The notes beneath the pieces are model-generated. The model did no database searches, was not told the origin of the DNA, and was given only the letters and a program-made list of their open reading frames with translations. 6,769 nt of DNA, taken from NCBI GenBank assembly GCA_903856875.1, contig CAIODE010000546.1:1-6769 (forward strand), written 5' to 3'. Positions 1 through 5,429 of this stretch are shown one piece after another (position 1 is the first letter of the stretch; each line of letters starts with the position of its first letter). Made by a program: the position numbers and the translations under genes. This DNA comes from an uncultured Burkholderiales bacterium (GTDB taxonomy: Bacteria; Pseudomonadota; Gammaproteobacteria; Burkholderiales; Burkholderiaceae_C).

Positions 1-635
1 AGCTTCTCTGGCGTTTTTTCCTTGATTTTTTCTGTCATTTCGCTGTTGCTGGTAGCCACGTCAACTTGTTTGTTCAAAACGGCTAAAAAATTGCCTTCAT
101 GGTTGGAGGAGCGCATCACCTTGAAGTGTGTTTTGGGATCTAATTTGTTCAAAGAAAAAACATAGTAAGTTGGAACCAATGTGCCCGAGGTAGAAGAAGG
201 ATCTCCAATGCCAAAGGTGTACTCTTTACCATTTTTCAAAACTTGATCCAAAGTTTTGATGGGCGAGTCTTTGTGGGTAATTAAGTAGGAGTAATAGCCA
301 GGGGTGCCGTCGAGATCAACAAATTGGGCAAAGACTTCACCTTGTGAGCGATCGACAGCATCGATTGCGGCTTTGTTGCCATACCAAGCGAGTTGAATTT
401 TGTTAAAGCGTTGTGCCTCAATGACACCAGCATAGTCAGTTGCGTAGAAACCATTGACTTTGATGCCCACAGATTTGCTCATGTCTTCCAAAAACGGTTC
501 CCACATTTGCTTCATTGCGCTAGCTTTCTCGGTTGCAATGATTCCAAAGTTGAGTTCTTTGATGTCATTGGCACTGGCGACTGTTGCAGCAGTCAATGCC
601 AATGCTGTCAGCATCGATTTAATTATTTTGATCAT
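1..635 (-). CDS. phnD: Phosphonate ABC transporter substrate-binding protein PhnD (3' end cut by window)
   Basis: This is the periplasmic binding protein that captures phosphonates (possibly phosphite or phosphate esters) for an ABC importer. The 211 visible residues start at an ATG preceded by AAGGAA at 5 nt, a good ribosome binding site. Residues 1-22 form a Sec signal peptide (lysines 3 and 6, hydrophobic core, cleavage after Ala-Ser-Ala22). The mature part follows the PhnD family closely: DYAGVIEAQRFNK at 67-79, AWYGN at 83-87, DGTPGYYS at 109-116 and GDPSSTSG at 144-151. The Ser148-Thr149-Ser150 loop matches the phosphonate-gripping loop of E. coli PhnD, and His179 and Glu199 sit where that protein has ligand contacts. 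The expected distal aspartate and roughly the last third of the protein lie beyond the left edge. It follows phnC by 28 nt with no terminator between, so the two are probably co-transcribed; a permease gene (phnE) is expected further left. Ligand preference cannot be read from sequence. Confidence 0.95.
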   Translation of the reverse strand, partial: MIKIIKSMLTALALTAATVASANDIKELNFGIIATEKASAMKQMWEPFLEDMSKSVGIKVNGFYATDYAGVIEAQRFNKIQLAWYGNKAAIDAVDRSQGEVFAQFVDLDGTPGYYSYLITHKDSPIKTLDQVLKNGKEYTFGIGDPSSTSGTLVPTYYVFSLNKLDPKTHFKVMRSSNHEGNFLAVLNKQVDVATSNSEMTEKIKEKTPEK

Positions 636-663
636 GAATATTCCTTTTTAAAGTTGAGAGGGG

Positions 664-1497
664 TTAAACGTGTTTACCGAAGCTCATTGGTTGTAAGTTG
701 TTTCCGATAGAGGAATCAGTGAGAGCTTGTGTTTGAAAGAATTCTTGTGCACTGCTTCCGTACAGCTCTGCCAGCAATTGCGGCGTTAATGCTGAAGAGG
801 GGCCGTCATAAACCACTCGGCCTGCATTAAGAGCAATGGTTCGTTTGCAATAGCGAACTGCAAATTCAACTTGATGGAGCGAAACAAGCACGGTGCAATG
901 GTGCTCTTGGTTCATGTTTTGAAGCAAGTTCATCACAATGCGAGATGACTCTGGATCAAGGGAAGCAATGGGCTCGTCAGCCAAAATAATTTTGGCTTTT
1001 TGGACCAAGCAGCGTGCAAGTGCAGCGCGTTGTTGCTGCCCGCCAGATAGTGTGGAGGCGCGCTGCCAAGCGGTTTGCTCAATGCCCACTGAGGCTAGAG
1101 CCTCTATGGCTGCCTGACGTTGTTTAACTGTGAAGCGCATCAACAAGCTGCGCCACCAAGGGGTTTCGTGCAGCAGTCCAATTAAAACGTTGGTAATCAC
1201 GGGCAAACGATTGACCAAATTGAATTGTTGAAAAACAAAGCCAATTTTGTTTCTAACTTCTTTGAAATTGGACTTGCGTTGGCCGTTGGCTTGAACGGTT
1301 TTTCCCAACACATCAATTTCACCGCTGGTTGAAGTAATAAATCCTGGAAGATGTCTTAGGAGAGTCGATTTTCCAGATCCAGATGCACCCAACAAGGCAA
1401 CCATTTCACCTTCCGATATTTGCAGGGAGACCTTATCAAGCGCCTTGCAATTAGCGAATGATTTACTTAGTTCTCGGGTCTCTATAGCGATGGCCAT
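664..1497 (-). CDS. phnC: Phosphonate ABC transporter ATP-binding protein PhnC
   Basis: This is the cytoplasmic ATPase that powers phosphonate import with PhnD and a PhnE permease. From the ATG at 1497 it has 277 residues. All ABC motifs are intact: Walker [10 protein letters not shown] (37-45), Q-loop glutamine at 90/91 in [10 protein letters not shown], signature LSGGQ (150-154), Walker B IILADE (170-175), D-loop SLD (179-181) and switch His208. The stretches [18 protein letters not shown] and [12 protein letters not shown] are nearly those of E. coli PhnC, which is slightly shorter (about 262 residues); the extra length is a C-terminal tail. The frame stays open to a TTG at 1527, ten codons earlier, but that TTG falls within the putative -10 element and the extension has no family counterpart, so I prefer the ATG. 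The ribosome binding site of the ATG is weak. A Pho-box-like site lies just upstream, suggesting induction by phosphate starvation. Confidence 0.95.
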   Translation of the reverse strand: MAIAIETRELSKSFANCKALDKVSLQISEGEMVALLGASGSGKSTLLRHLPGFITSTSGEIDVLGKTVQANGQRKSNFKEVRNKIGFVFQQFNLVNRLPVITNVLIGLLHETPWWRSLLMRFTVKQRQAAIEALASVGIEQTAWQRASTLSGGQQQRAALARCLVQKAKIILADEPIASLDPESSRIVMNLLQNMNQEHHCTVLVSLHQVEFAVRYCKRTIALNAGRVVYDGPSSALTPQLLAELYGSSAQEFFQTQALTDSSIGNNLQPMSFGKHV

Positions 1498-1523
1498 TGA
1501 TGGTGATCTGTTGTCATGGAATT

Positions 1524-1568
1524 GCAATATTCACAGCTTATGACCACTCTGTGACAGCTTGTTGACGA
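1524..1568 (-). promoter_or_regulatory. Pho-box promoter for phnCD
   Basis: On the minus strand the heptamers TCGTCAA (1568-1562), CTGTCAC (1557-1551) and TGGTCAT (1546-1540) are spaced exactly 11 bp apart, each containing GTCA. The PhoB consensus is CTGTCAT repeated every 11 bp, and the two proximal units match it at 6/7 and 5/7. Ten bp after the last unit comes TATTGC (1529-1524), a poor but correctly placed -10. No -35 hexamer is needed at PhoB-activated promoters. This would start transcription near 1517, about 20 nt before the phnC ATG at 1497. Binding is inferred; the repeat geometry is directly visible. Confidence 0.72.
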
Positions 1569-1615
1569 TAAAAAATTGATTCTTCGAAGTTTTATTTCAA
1601 ACCAAATTGGAATTT

Positions 1616-2467
1616 TTAAATGTGGTTGACCCACTCTTCGCTTCGTTCCCATAGTTCAGCTGCTAATTCAAGATCTTGCCCCAATCCTGCCGGCTGCATC
1701 AGTTTAGAGTCTGCGTAATACAGGCCTGACTCTTGTTTGGGTGCATGCATTGCACAGTGCAAGGTTGTACGAGCTCCTTCCTCTGGTGTTAGAAATCCAC
1801 GAAGTCGAAGCAATGGACGAGCCCAATCAGGAACAGCGCGCCAAATTTCAGTATCTACAACGCCCGGATGCAGGGAGTATGTGGAGACGGAAGTTCCTTG
1901 AACACGCTTTGCCAGTTCTGCACTGAAGAGTAAATTGGCTAATTTTGAAACTGAATACTCGCGAATGCCTGTCCAAGAATTGGTAGGCTGACGCAAAGCA
2001 TCCCAATCAATCTGTGCTGCTCGCTTATGGGCACGGCTAGATACTGAAATCACACGCGAATGACCTGAAGATTGCAATTTTTCTAGCAACAAGTGAGTTA
2101 GCAAAAAGTGACCCAAGTGATTAATGCCAAACGTCATCTCGAAACCATCTTGCGTTAAACCCCTTAGACCAGCTACGCCTGCGTTATTGATGAGCAGGTG
2201 CAAGGGTAAGTTGAGTTGATTAAAAAGCCGAACGCATTCCCTAACTGAGGAGAAGCTTCCTAAATCTAAAGGAAGGAATATTGCTTGCTCATCAACTGCT
2301 AGCGAGTTGATGTGATCTAACACGGGTTGAGTTCTTTCAAGCGAACGACCCGCAATAATGACTTTAAAACCCTTTTTTGCTAGTTCAATGGCTGTAATGC
2401 GGCCAATTCCAACATTGCCGCCCGTAATCAGCGCTACTTGGCCATGAATGTAAAACTCATTGTTCAT
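1616..2467 (-). CDS. Short-chain dehydrogenase/reductase, retinol-dehydrogenase-like
   Basis: This is an NAD(P)-dependent oxidoreductase of 283 residues with the complete classical SDR set. It has the cofactor loop TGGNVGIG (15-22), Asp68-Leu69 contacting adenine, NNAG (94-97), Asn116 in the helix before the active site, the catalytic serine at 143/144 (VISVSS), and Tyr171 and Lys175 in YSVSK. HPGVVDT follows at about 199-205. Arg41 after the second beta strand favours NADP(H) over NAD(H). The order and wording (INHLGHFLLT, VSSRAH, YSVSKLAN) resemble the RDH11-14/WWOX-like branch, whose bacterial members have mostly unknown substrates, so none is assigned. No signal peptide or membrane segment is seen. 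It begins 14 nt after the stop of the upstream gene, suggesting one operon, although its own ribosome binding site is weak (AGAAAAG). No convincing terminator separates it from the phnC promoter. Confidence 0.9.
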   Translation of the reverse strand: MNNEFYIHGQVALITGGNVGIGRITAIELAKKGFKVIIAGRSLERTQPVLDHINSLAVDEQAIFLPLDLGSFSSVRECVRLFNQLNLPLHLLINNAGVAGLRGLTQDGFEMTFGINHLGHFLLTHLLLEKLQSSGHSRVISVSSRAHKRAAQIDWDALRQPTNSWTGIREYSVSKLANLLFSAELAKRVQGTSVSTYSLHPGVVDTEIWRAVPDWARPLLRLRGFLTPEEGARTTLHCAMHAPKQESGLYYADSKLMQPAGLGQDLELAAELWERSEEWVNHI

Positions 2468-2481
2468 TACGTAAGACTTTT

Positions 2482-3255
2482 CTAGTTGAATTGAGAAAAT
2501 TCAATTTGTTTAAAGCTATCAATCCAAATGTCATCAATCATCCGAAGTTTGATGGGATCGAAGCTTTTCATTGTTTCCCAATAGCGACCAGAAGGAACGA
2601 GATAGCCTAAATTCTTTTCAGCAGCCAGTGCCATGCCAACCTTGTGTTGGTTTACTAAATGATTTTGGTTGGCTAGTAATTTTTCATGGCTATAAGATCG
2701 CTGAAAGTCAGAATTTTCTAGCCGAGGAAATGTCAACCTAGATTCTGGCAAAGATGACATGTTTAAGACAGCACAATTTTGCTTGTTAGCTAGTGCCATC
2801 AACCTATTCGATTTTGCCTCTAAAGATTGAAGCGTAATGTCGTTTCGCAAGGGGTCAGCAGTGCCACTTCCATAGAAATGGCTAGACTTTCCATTTTCGA
2901 CAGAATAGACCATGTCACAGCCAACATAGGCAATGATGTCTGGCTTGAGTGCGCCGAGTGCCCAATACCCGGCAGTAAATGCCATCGTTCCGCCTGCGTA
3001 AATAAATCCGCCAAAATTATTCTGATGAAGAACAAATTCATTTGCAGTAATTAATTGTTGATGGGTATCAACTGGCAACTGAGGACGGCGCTCAACGGGG
3101 AAATCTTCTGGAAATATAAGATAGTTCCAGTCGGGTGTAACTTGCCATGCATTGTTGATGGCGACACAGCTTGTGAAAAATGAGAGATCCCAATGCTTTA
3201 TTGCAGTGACATCAGGTGCACTCCCAATGATCAAAACAATGTTTGAATCACGCAT
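2482..3255 (-). CDS. Uncharacterised Rossmann-type protein, DUF115/sialyltransferase (GT42)-like
   Basis: I do not recognise this 257-residue protein with certainty. It opens with a beta strand and glycine-rich turn, IVLIIGSAPD (6-15), then FTSCVAINNAW (27-37). It later has a glycine turn and helix GGTMAFTAGYWALGA (88-102) leading into IIAYVGCDMVYS (107-118) and HFYGSGTADPL (126-136), then NCAVLNMSSLPESRL (160-174). This order (nucleotide-binding start, GG-helix, strand ending in G-hydrophobic-D, a His-containing loop, then a late Cys/Asn-Ser strand) resembles bacterial sialyltransferases of the Cst type and the DUF115 (MAF/MptE-like) group, which handle nucleotide-activated sugars or pterins. 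The link is by pattern only, so the enzymatic role is a guess. It has no signal peptide or membrane helix, so it is probably cytosolic. It lies between the 30-residue micro-ORF (30-nt gap) and the dehydrogenase (14-nt gap), probably in one transcript. The ATG has only a weak ribosome binding site. Confidence 0.8.
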   Translation of the reverse strand: MRDSNIVLIIGSAPDVTAIKHWDLSFFTSCVAINNAWQVTPDWNYLIFPEDFPVERRPQLPVDTHQQLITANEFVLHQNNFGGFIYAGGTMAFTAGYWALGALKPDIIAYVGCDMVYSVENGKSSHFYGSGTADPLRNDITLQSLEAKSNRLMALANKQNCAVLNMSSLPESRLTFPRLENSDFQRSYSHEKLLANQNHLVNQHKVGMALAAEKNLGYLVPSGRYWETMKSFDPIKLRMIDDIWIDSFKQIEFSQFN

Positions 3256-3285
3256 TTGGTTGTACTAGATATTTACGAATTACTT

Positions 3286-3378
3286 TTAAAGCGACACAAC
3301 GATCCAGGCTTGCGCTTGTGCGCCAAGAGCGGCAAGCCCAAAGGAGAGAGCAGCAATTAGACTTTTAAGTTGAATCAT
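3286..3378 (-). CDS. 30-residue signal-peptide-like micro-ORF
   Basis: A short ORF of 30 codons plus TAA starts at an ATG with an excellent ribosome binding site, GAAGGT (3389-3384), 5 nt upstream. The peptide has Lys5, a hydrophobic Ala/Leu core from residue 7 to 19 (LIAALSFGLAALG) and alternating Ala-Gln-Ala at 20-24, a typical Sec signal peptidase site. Only six to eight residues (ending WIVVSL) would remain after cleavage. There is no lipobox cysteine, so it is not an entericidin-type lipoprotein. Either it is a real tiny exported or leader peptide, or it is the surviving front of a secreted protein gene whose body was deleted. It is the first ORF behind the Pho-box-like promoter at 3399-3432 and sits 30 nt ahead of the Rossmann-type gene. 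Coding status rests on the ribosome binding site and the signal-peptide character. Confidence 0.55.
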   Translation of the reverse strand: MIQLKSLIAALSFGLAALGAQAQAWIVVSL

Positions 3379-3398
3379 GGTTTACCTTCAGATCAAAG

Positions 3399-3432
3399 AT
3401 CGTAGAAATTCTTTATGTCAAATGTATGACCA
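3399..3432 (-). promoter_or_regulatory. Pho-box-like promoter for the micro-ORF / Rossmann protein / SDR unit
   Basis: On the minus strand TGGTCAT (3432-3426) and TTGACAT (3421-3415) are separated by 4 bp, giving the 11-bp PhoB repeat with 5/7 matches in each unit. Exactly 10 bp later comes TACGAT (3404-3399), a 4/6 match to the -10 consensus. TTGACA within the second unit could alternatively be an ordinary -35 with a weak -10 (TTTGAT) 18 bp downstream, so a constitutive sigma-70 promoter is the competing reading. Confidence 0.55.
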
Positions 3433-3500
3433 AGATCGCAAAGTTAATTAATCCTCAAATCAAGTACGAAATTTCAGGATGTTCTCAACAAATCGAATTC

Positions 3501-3537
3501 AAAAAAAAGAGCCACTGACTTAAGGCTCAGCGGCTCT
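3501..3537 (-). terminator. Intrinsic terminator of phoD
   Basis: Reading on the minus strand, AGAGCC (3537-3532) pairs with GGCTCT (3513-3508), then after one mismatch CTGA (3530-3527) pairs with TCAG (3518-3515) around an 8-nt loop. A run of eight T follows directly (3508-3501). It lies 29 nt beyond the phoD stop codon, as expected for a rho-independent terminator. It separates phoD from the unit to its left, which therefore needs its own promoter. Confidence 0.88.
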
Positions 3538-3565
3538 GCCAAATTGATCAAGAATCAGTGATTAT

Positions 3566-5260
3566 TTAGGCGCTGTAAATTCTCTTCTCAGCAGAAGTGG
3601 GTGTGTCCACTTTATAGCTTCGACTTGAAATGGTATCAATGAAGAACCATTCGCCCTGAACTTGGCTGCTTGAAACAGTTAATTTGAGATAGCCACGTCT
3701 CGAAGCATCCATCCACTTTAAGTCTTTCACAACACCTTCAAAAATACCTTTAATTTGAGCAGGTGGTAGTGAAAGGTAAGCTTCAAGGCCTGGAGAACTG
3801 ACACTCGATGTTGCAAATTCTTCGCCAACTTTCAAGCCTGACATCAATGTCAGATCTGCGTGCCATGCGTTGTGAGTGTCACCTGCCAAAACCACAAGGC
3901 GTTTTTTCAATTGAGCTGCTGTTGAAAGAAGAATTTCACGAGCAGCAGGGTAGCCGTCCCATGCATCTAAGTTGTAACCTAGCTTGGGTTGGTTCAGTAT
4001 TGCTGTTTCAACAGCAGTTAATGGATAAGCTTGGGCTTGCTTGCCCTTGGCAGTGAGGTAGTCTGTAATGGCTTTCTGTCCAGCAGCTTGTGCTTGCGGA
4101 CTTGTGTCAGATGAATTCAGCGCTTGTAAAATTGTCAATGGAAATTCCATTCTTGCCATTAGAACTTGCTGCCCAATAACCTGCCAAGTTGCTGTAGATG
4201 CTGCCATTTGAGTTTGCAGCCATTGGACCTGCTCAACCCCCATTAACTGCCTAGTTGGAGAAGAAAGTGTGGCAACTGCTGCAGCTTGTTTGGCAGGATT
4301 GATTAGGTCCGTAATGTCCACTTGCTTTTCACGCCCGATAATACGTGTATCAAGCATGTGAAGACTCAGCAAATTTCCGAAATTAAAGCTTCTGTAAATT
4401 TTGCTTTTGTCAGTTCCAGTGCGAATTGGCATCCACTCATGATATGCCTGCATGGCAACTGTCTTACGAGCAGAAAAACTGCCTTCGGTGGCGGGCGTAT
4501 GGTTTTCTGCGCCATCTATGTAAGCATCGTTTGCAAATTCATGGTCATCCCAAATTGCTATCAGTGGTTTGCTAGCGTGTAATTGTTTCGAATCTGCATC
4601 AGATTTATATTGTGCGTGCCTCAATCGATAATCACTGAGCGTCAAAATTTCATTGCTAGGCACTGAAGTGCGACCTAGGCTTGCAGCTTTTTCAGATGCA
4701 TAACCTGTTGCGGCGTATTCATAAATGTAATCTCCCAAATGAATAGCGACATCAGCGTCAGAGCGTGCAATTTCTGCGTACACGTTAAAAAATCCTGCTG
4801 GATAGTTTGAGCAAGACATCACAGCCAATTTCACATCTGAAACTGCGCCTATGGGAAGCGTTTTGGTTTTACCAATGGGTGATGTATGAACACCTGATTG
4901 GAATCTGAAGTAGTAACTTTGATTTGGACTGAGTCCAGTTGGATCTGACTTGAATGTAAAGCCTGCATCTGCGTTAGTTTGGCCAGAACCTGAAGAAATA
5001 ATTTTTGTAAATTCTAAATCTGTTGCCACTTGCCAAGTTAAGGGCACAGCGTCATCTGTGTATTGATATTTGGCATGCGTCCAAATAATGACGCGATCAC
5101 TTAATGGATCGCCACTAGCGACACCATAATCAAAATTAACCATTTGTGACTCATTGCTGCCACAGGCGCTAAGAATGCCACCTGTCGATAAAACAGCAGA
5201 AACAGAACTTATTTTGATTAAAAACTCGCGACGAGAATTTGTGTTTTGCACTATGGACAC
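3566..5260 (-). CDS. phoD: PhoD-type alkaline phosphatase, predicted Tat-exported lipoprotein
   Basis: This is a secreted metallophosphatase that releases phosphate from phosphomono- or diesters, 564 residues, full length for the family. Residues 9-16 (SRREFLIK) form a twin-arginine motif before a hydrophobic segment; LSAC (30-33) fits a lipobox, so Cys33 may be lipid-anchored. The PhoD N-terminal domain begins at FDYGVASGDPLSDRVIIWTH (43-62). The catalytic domain shows MSCSNYPAGFFNVY (148-161; Cys150 matches the family's unusual metal-binding cysteine), HLGDYIYEY (174-182), IWDDHEFAND (236-245), DTR (304-306) and LAGDTHNAWH (458-467). Characterised PhoD enzymes hold iron and calcium; nothing here argues against that. 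The longest reading starts with GTG at 5260, but the AGGTG covering that codon is a plausible ribosome binding site for a second in-frame GTG at 5251, which would give 561 residues. It has its own terminator and a Pho-box-like site upstream, and diverges from the esterase-like gene. Confidence 0.95.
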   Translation of the reverse strand: MSIVQNTNSRREFLIKISSVSAVLSTGGILSACGSNESQMVNFDYGVASGDPLSDRVIIWTHAKYQYTDDAVPLTWQVATDLEFTKIISSGSGQTNADAGFTFKSDPTGLSPNQSYYFRFQSGVHTSPIGKTKTLPIGAVSDVKLAVMSCSNYPAGFFNVYAEIARSDADVAIHLGDYIYEYAATGYASEKAASLGRTSVPSNEILTLSDYRLRHAQYKSDADSKQLHASKPLIAIWDDHEFANDAYIDGAENHTPATEGSFSARKTVAMQAYHEWMPIRTGTDKSKIYRSFNFGNLLSLHMLDTRIIGREKQVDITDLINPAKQAAAVATLSSPTRQLMGVEQVQWLQTQMAASTATWQVIGQQVLMARMEFPLTILQALNSSDTSPQAQAAGQKAITDYLTAKGKQAQAYPLTAVETAILNQPKLGYNLDAWDGYPAAREILLSTAAQLKKRLVVLAGDTHNAWHADLTLMSGLKVGEEFATSSVSSPGLEAYLSLPPAQIKGIFEGVVKDLKWMDASRRGYLKLTVSSSQVQGEWFFIDTISSRSYKVDTPTSAEKRIYSA

Positions 5261-5284
5261 CTGTAAATAAATTGATCAAGTCAC

Positions 5285-5318
5285 ATCTTCAATCTTGAAA
5301 GTGACAATACGATGAAAC
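5285..5318 (-). promoter_or_regulatory. Pho-box-like promoter for phoD
   Basis: On the minus strand GTTTCAT (5318-5312) and TTGTCAC (5307-5301) are 4 bp apart, each matching CTGTCAT at 5/7; the second unit is identical to the second half of the E. coli phoA Pho box. GAAGAT (5290-5285) lies 10 bp downstream in the -10 position but matches the consensus at only 3/6. The site is 25-40 nt from the candidate phoD start codons. The call leans on the geometry and on the phosphatase it precedes. Confidence 0.5.
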
Positions 5319-5334
5319 CAAGTGCAATATCAAA

Positions 5335-5379
5335 ATGACATTTTTAATACACGGAATTGACATCTAAACATTAAAGAAT
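5335..5379 (+). promoter_or_regulatory. Possible Pho-box array / promoter for the esterase-like gene
   Basis: ATGACAT (5335-5341) and TTGACAT (5357-5363) lie 22 bp apart, exactly two 11-bp turns, with a degenerate unit AATACAC (5346-5352) between. AAGAAT (5374-5379) follows 10 bp after the last unit, a 4/6 match to a -10 element, placing a start about 45 nt before the esterase-like gene. Read on the minus strand, the same units (ATGTCAA, GTGTATT, ATGTCAT) match the PhoB heptamer slightly better, so the array could instead be extra PhoB sites for phoD, or serve both genes. Orientation is unresolved. Confidence 0.35.
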
Positions 5380-5418
5380 AAACAACCACAAATGGTGTGA
5401 CTTTTTAATGGATCTACG

Positions 5419-5424
5419 AAAGGA
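5419..5424 (+). promoter_or_regulatory. Ribosome binding site fixing the GTG start of the esterase-like gene
   Basis: AAAGGA lies 5 nt ahead of the GTG at 5430. An ATG at 5428 overlaps that GTG but is in another frame and stops after 12 codons, so the GTG is the start that opens the long frame with a signal peptide. Confidence 0.7.
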
Positions 5425-5429
5425 TTAAT

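Noticed and set aside
636..663. Possible separate promoter or terminator between phnC and phnD
   Set aside because: Only 28 nt with a ribosome binding site for phnD; no hairpin or promoter hexamers.
393..710. Plus-strand open frame of 105 codons
   Set aside because: It lies antisense to phnD and the phnC end, shows no family resemblance, and phnD is unmistakable on the other strand.
1571..1615. Palindromes CTTCGAAG (1582-1589) and CCAAATTGG (1602-1610) plus an A/T run as a terminator for the SDR gene
   Set aside because: The stems are short and AT-rich with no usable loop, so a stable intrinsic terminator is not supported; read-through into phnC remains possible.
2820..3054. Open frames on both strands inside the Rossmann-type gene
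   Set aside because: They overlap the longer coherent frame, have no recognisable domains and no ribosome binding site of note.
3286..3378. Entericidin-like toxin/antitoxin lipoprotein
   Set aside because: The peptide is of similar size, but has no lipobox cysteine and no Gly/Lys-rich mature part.
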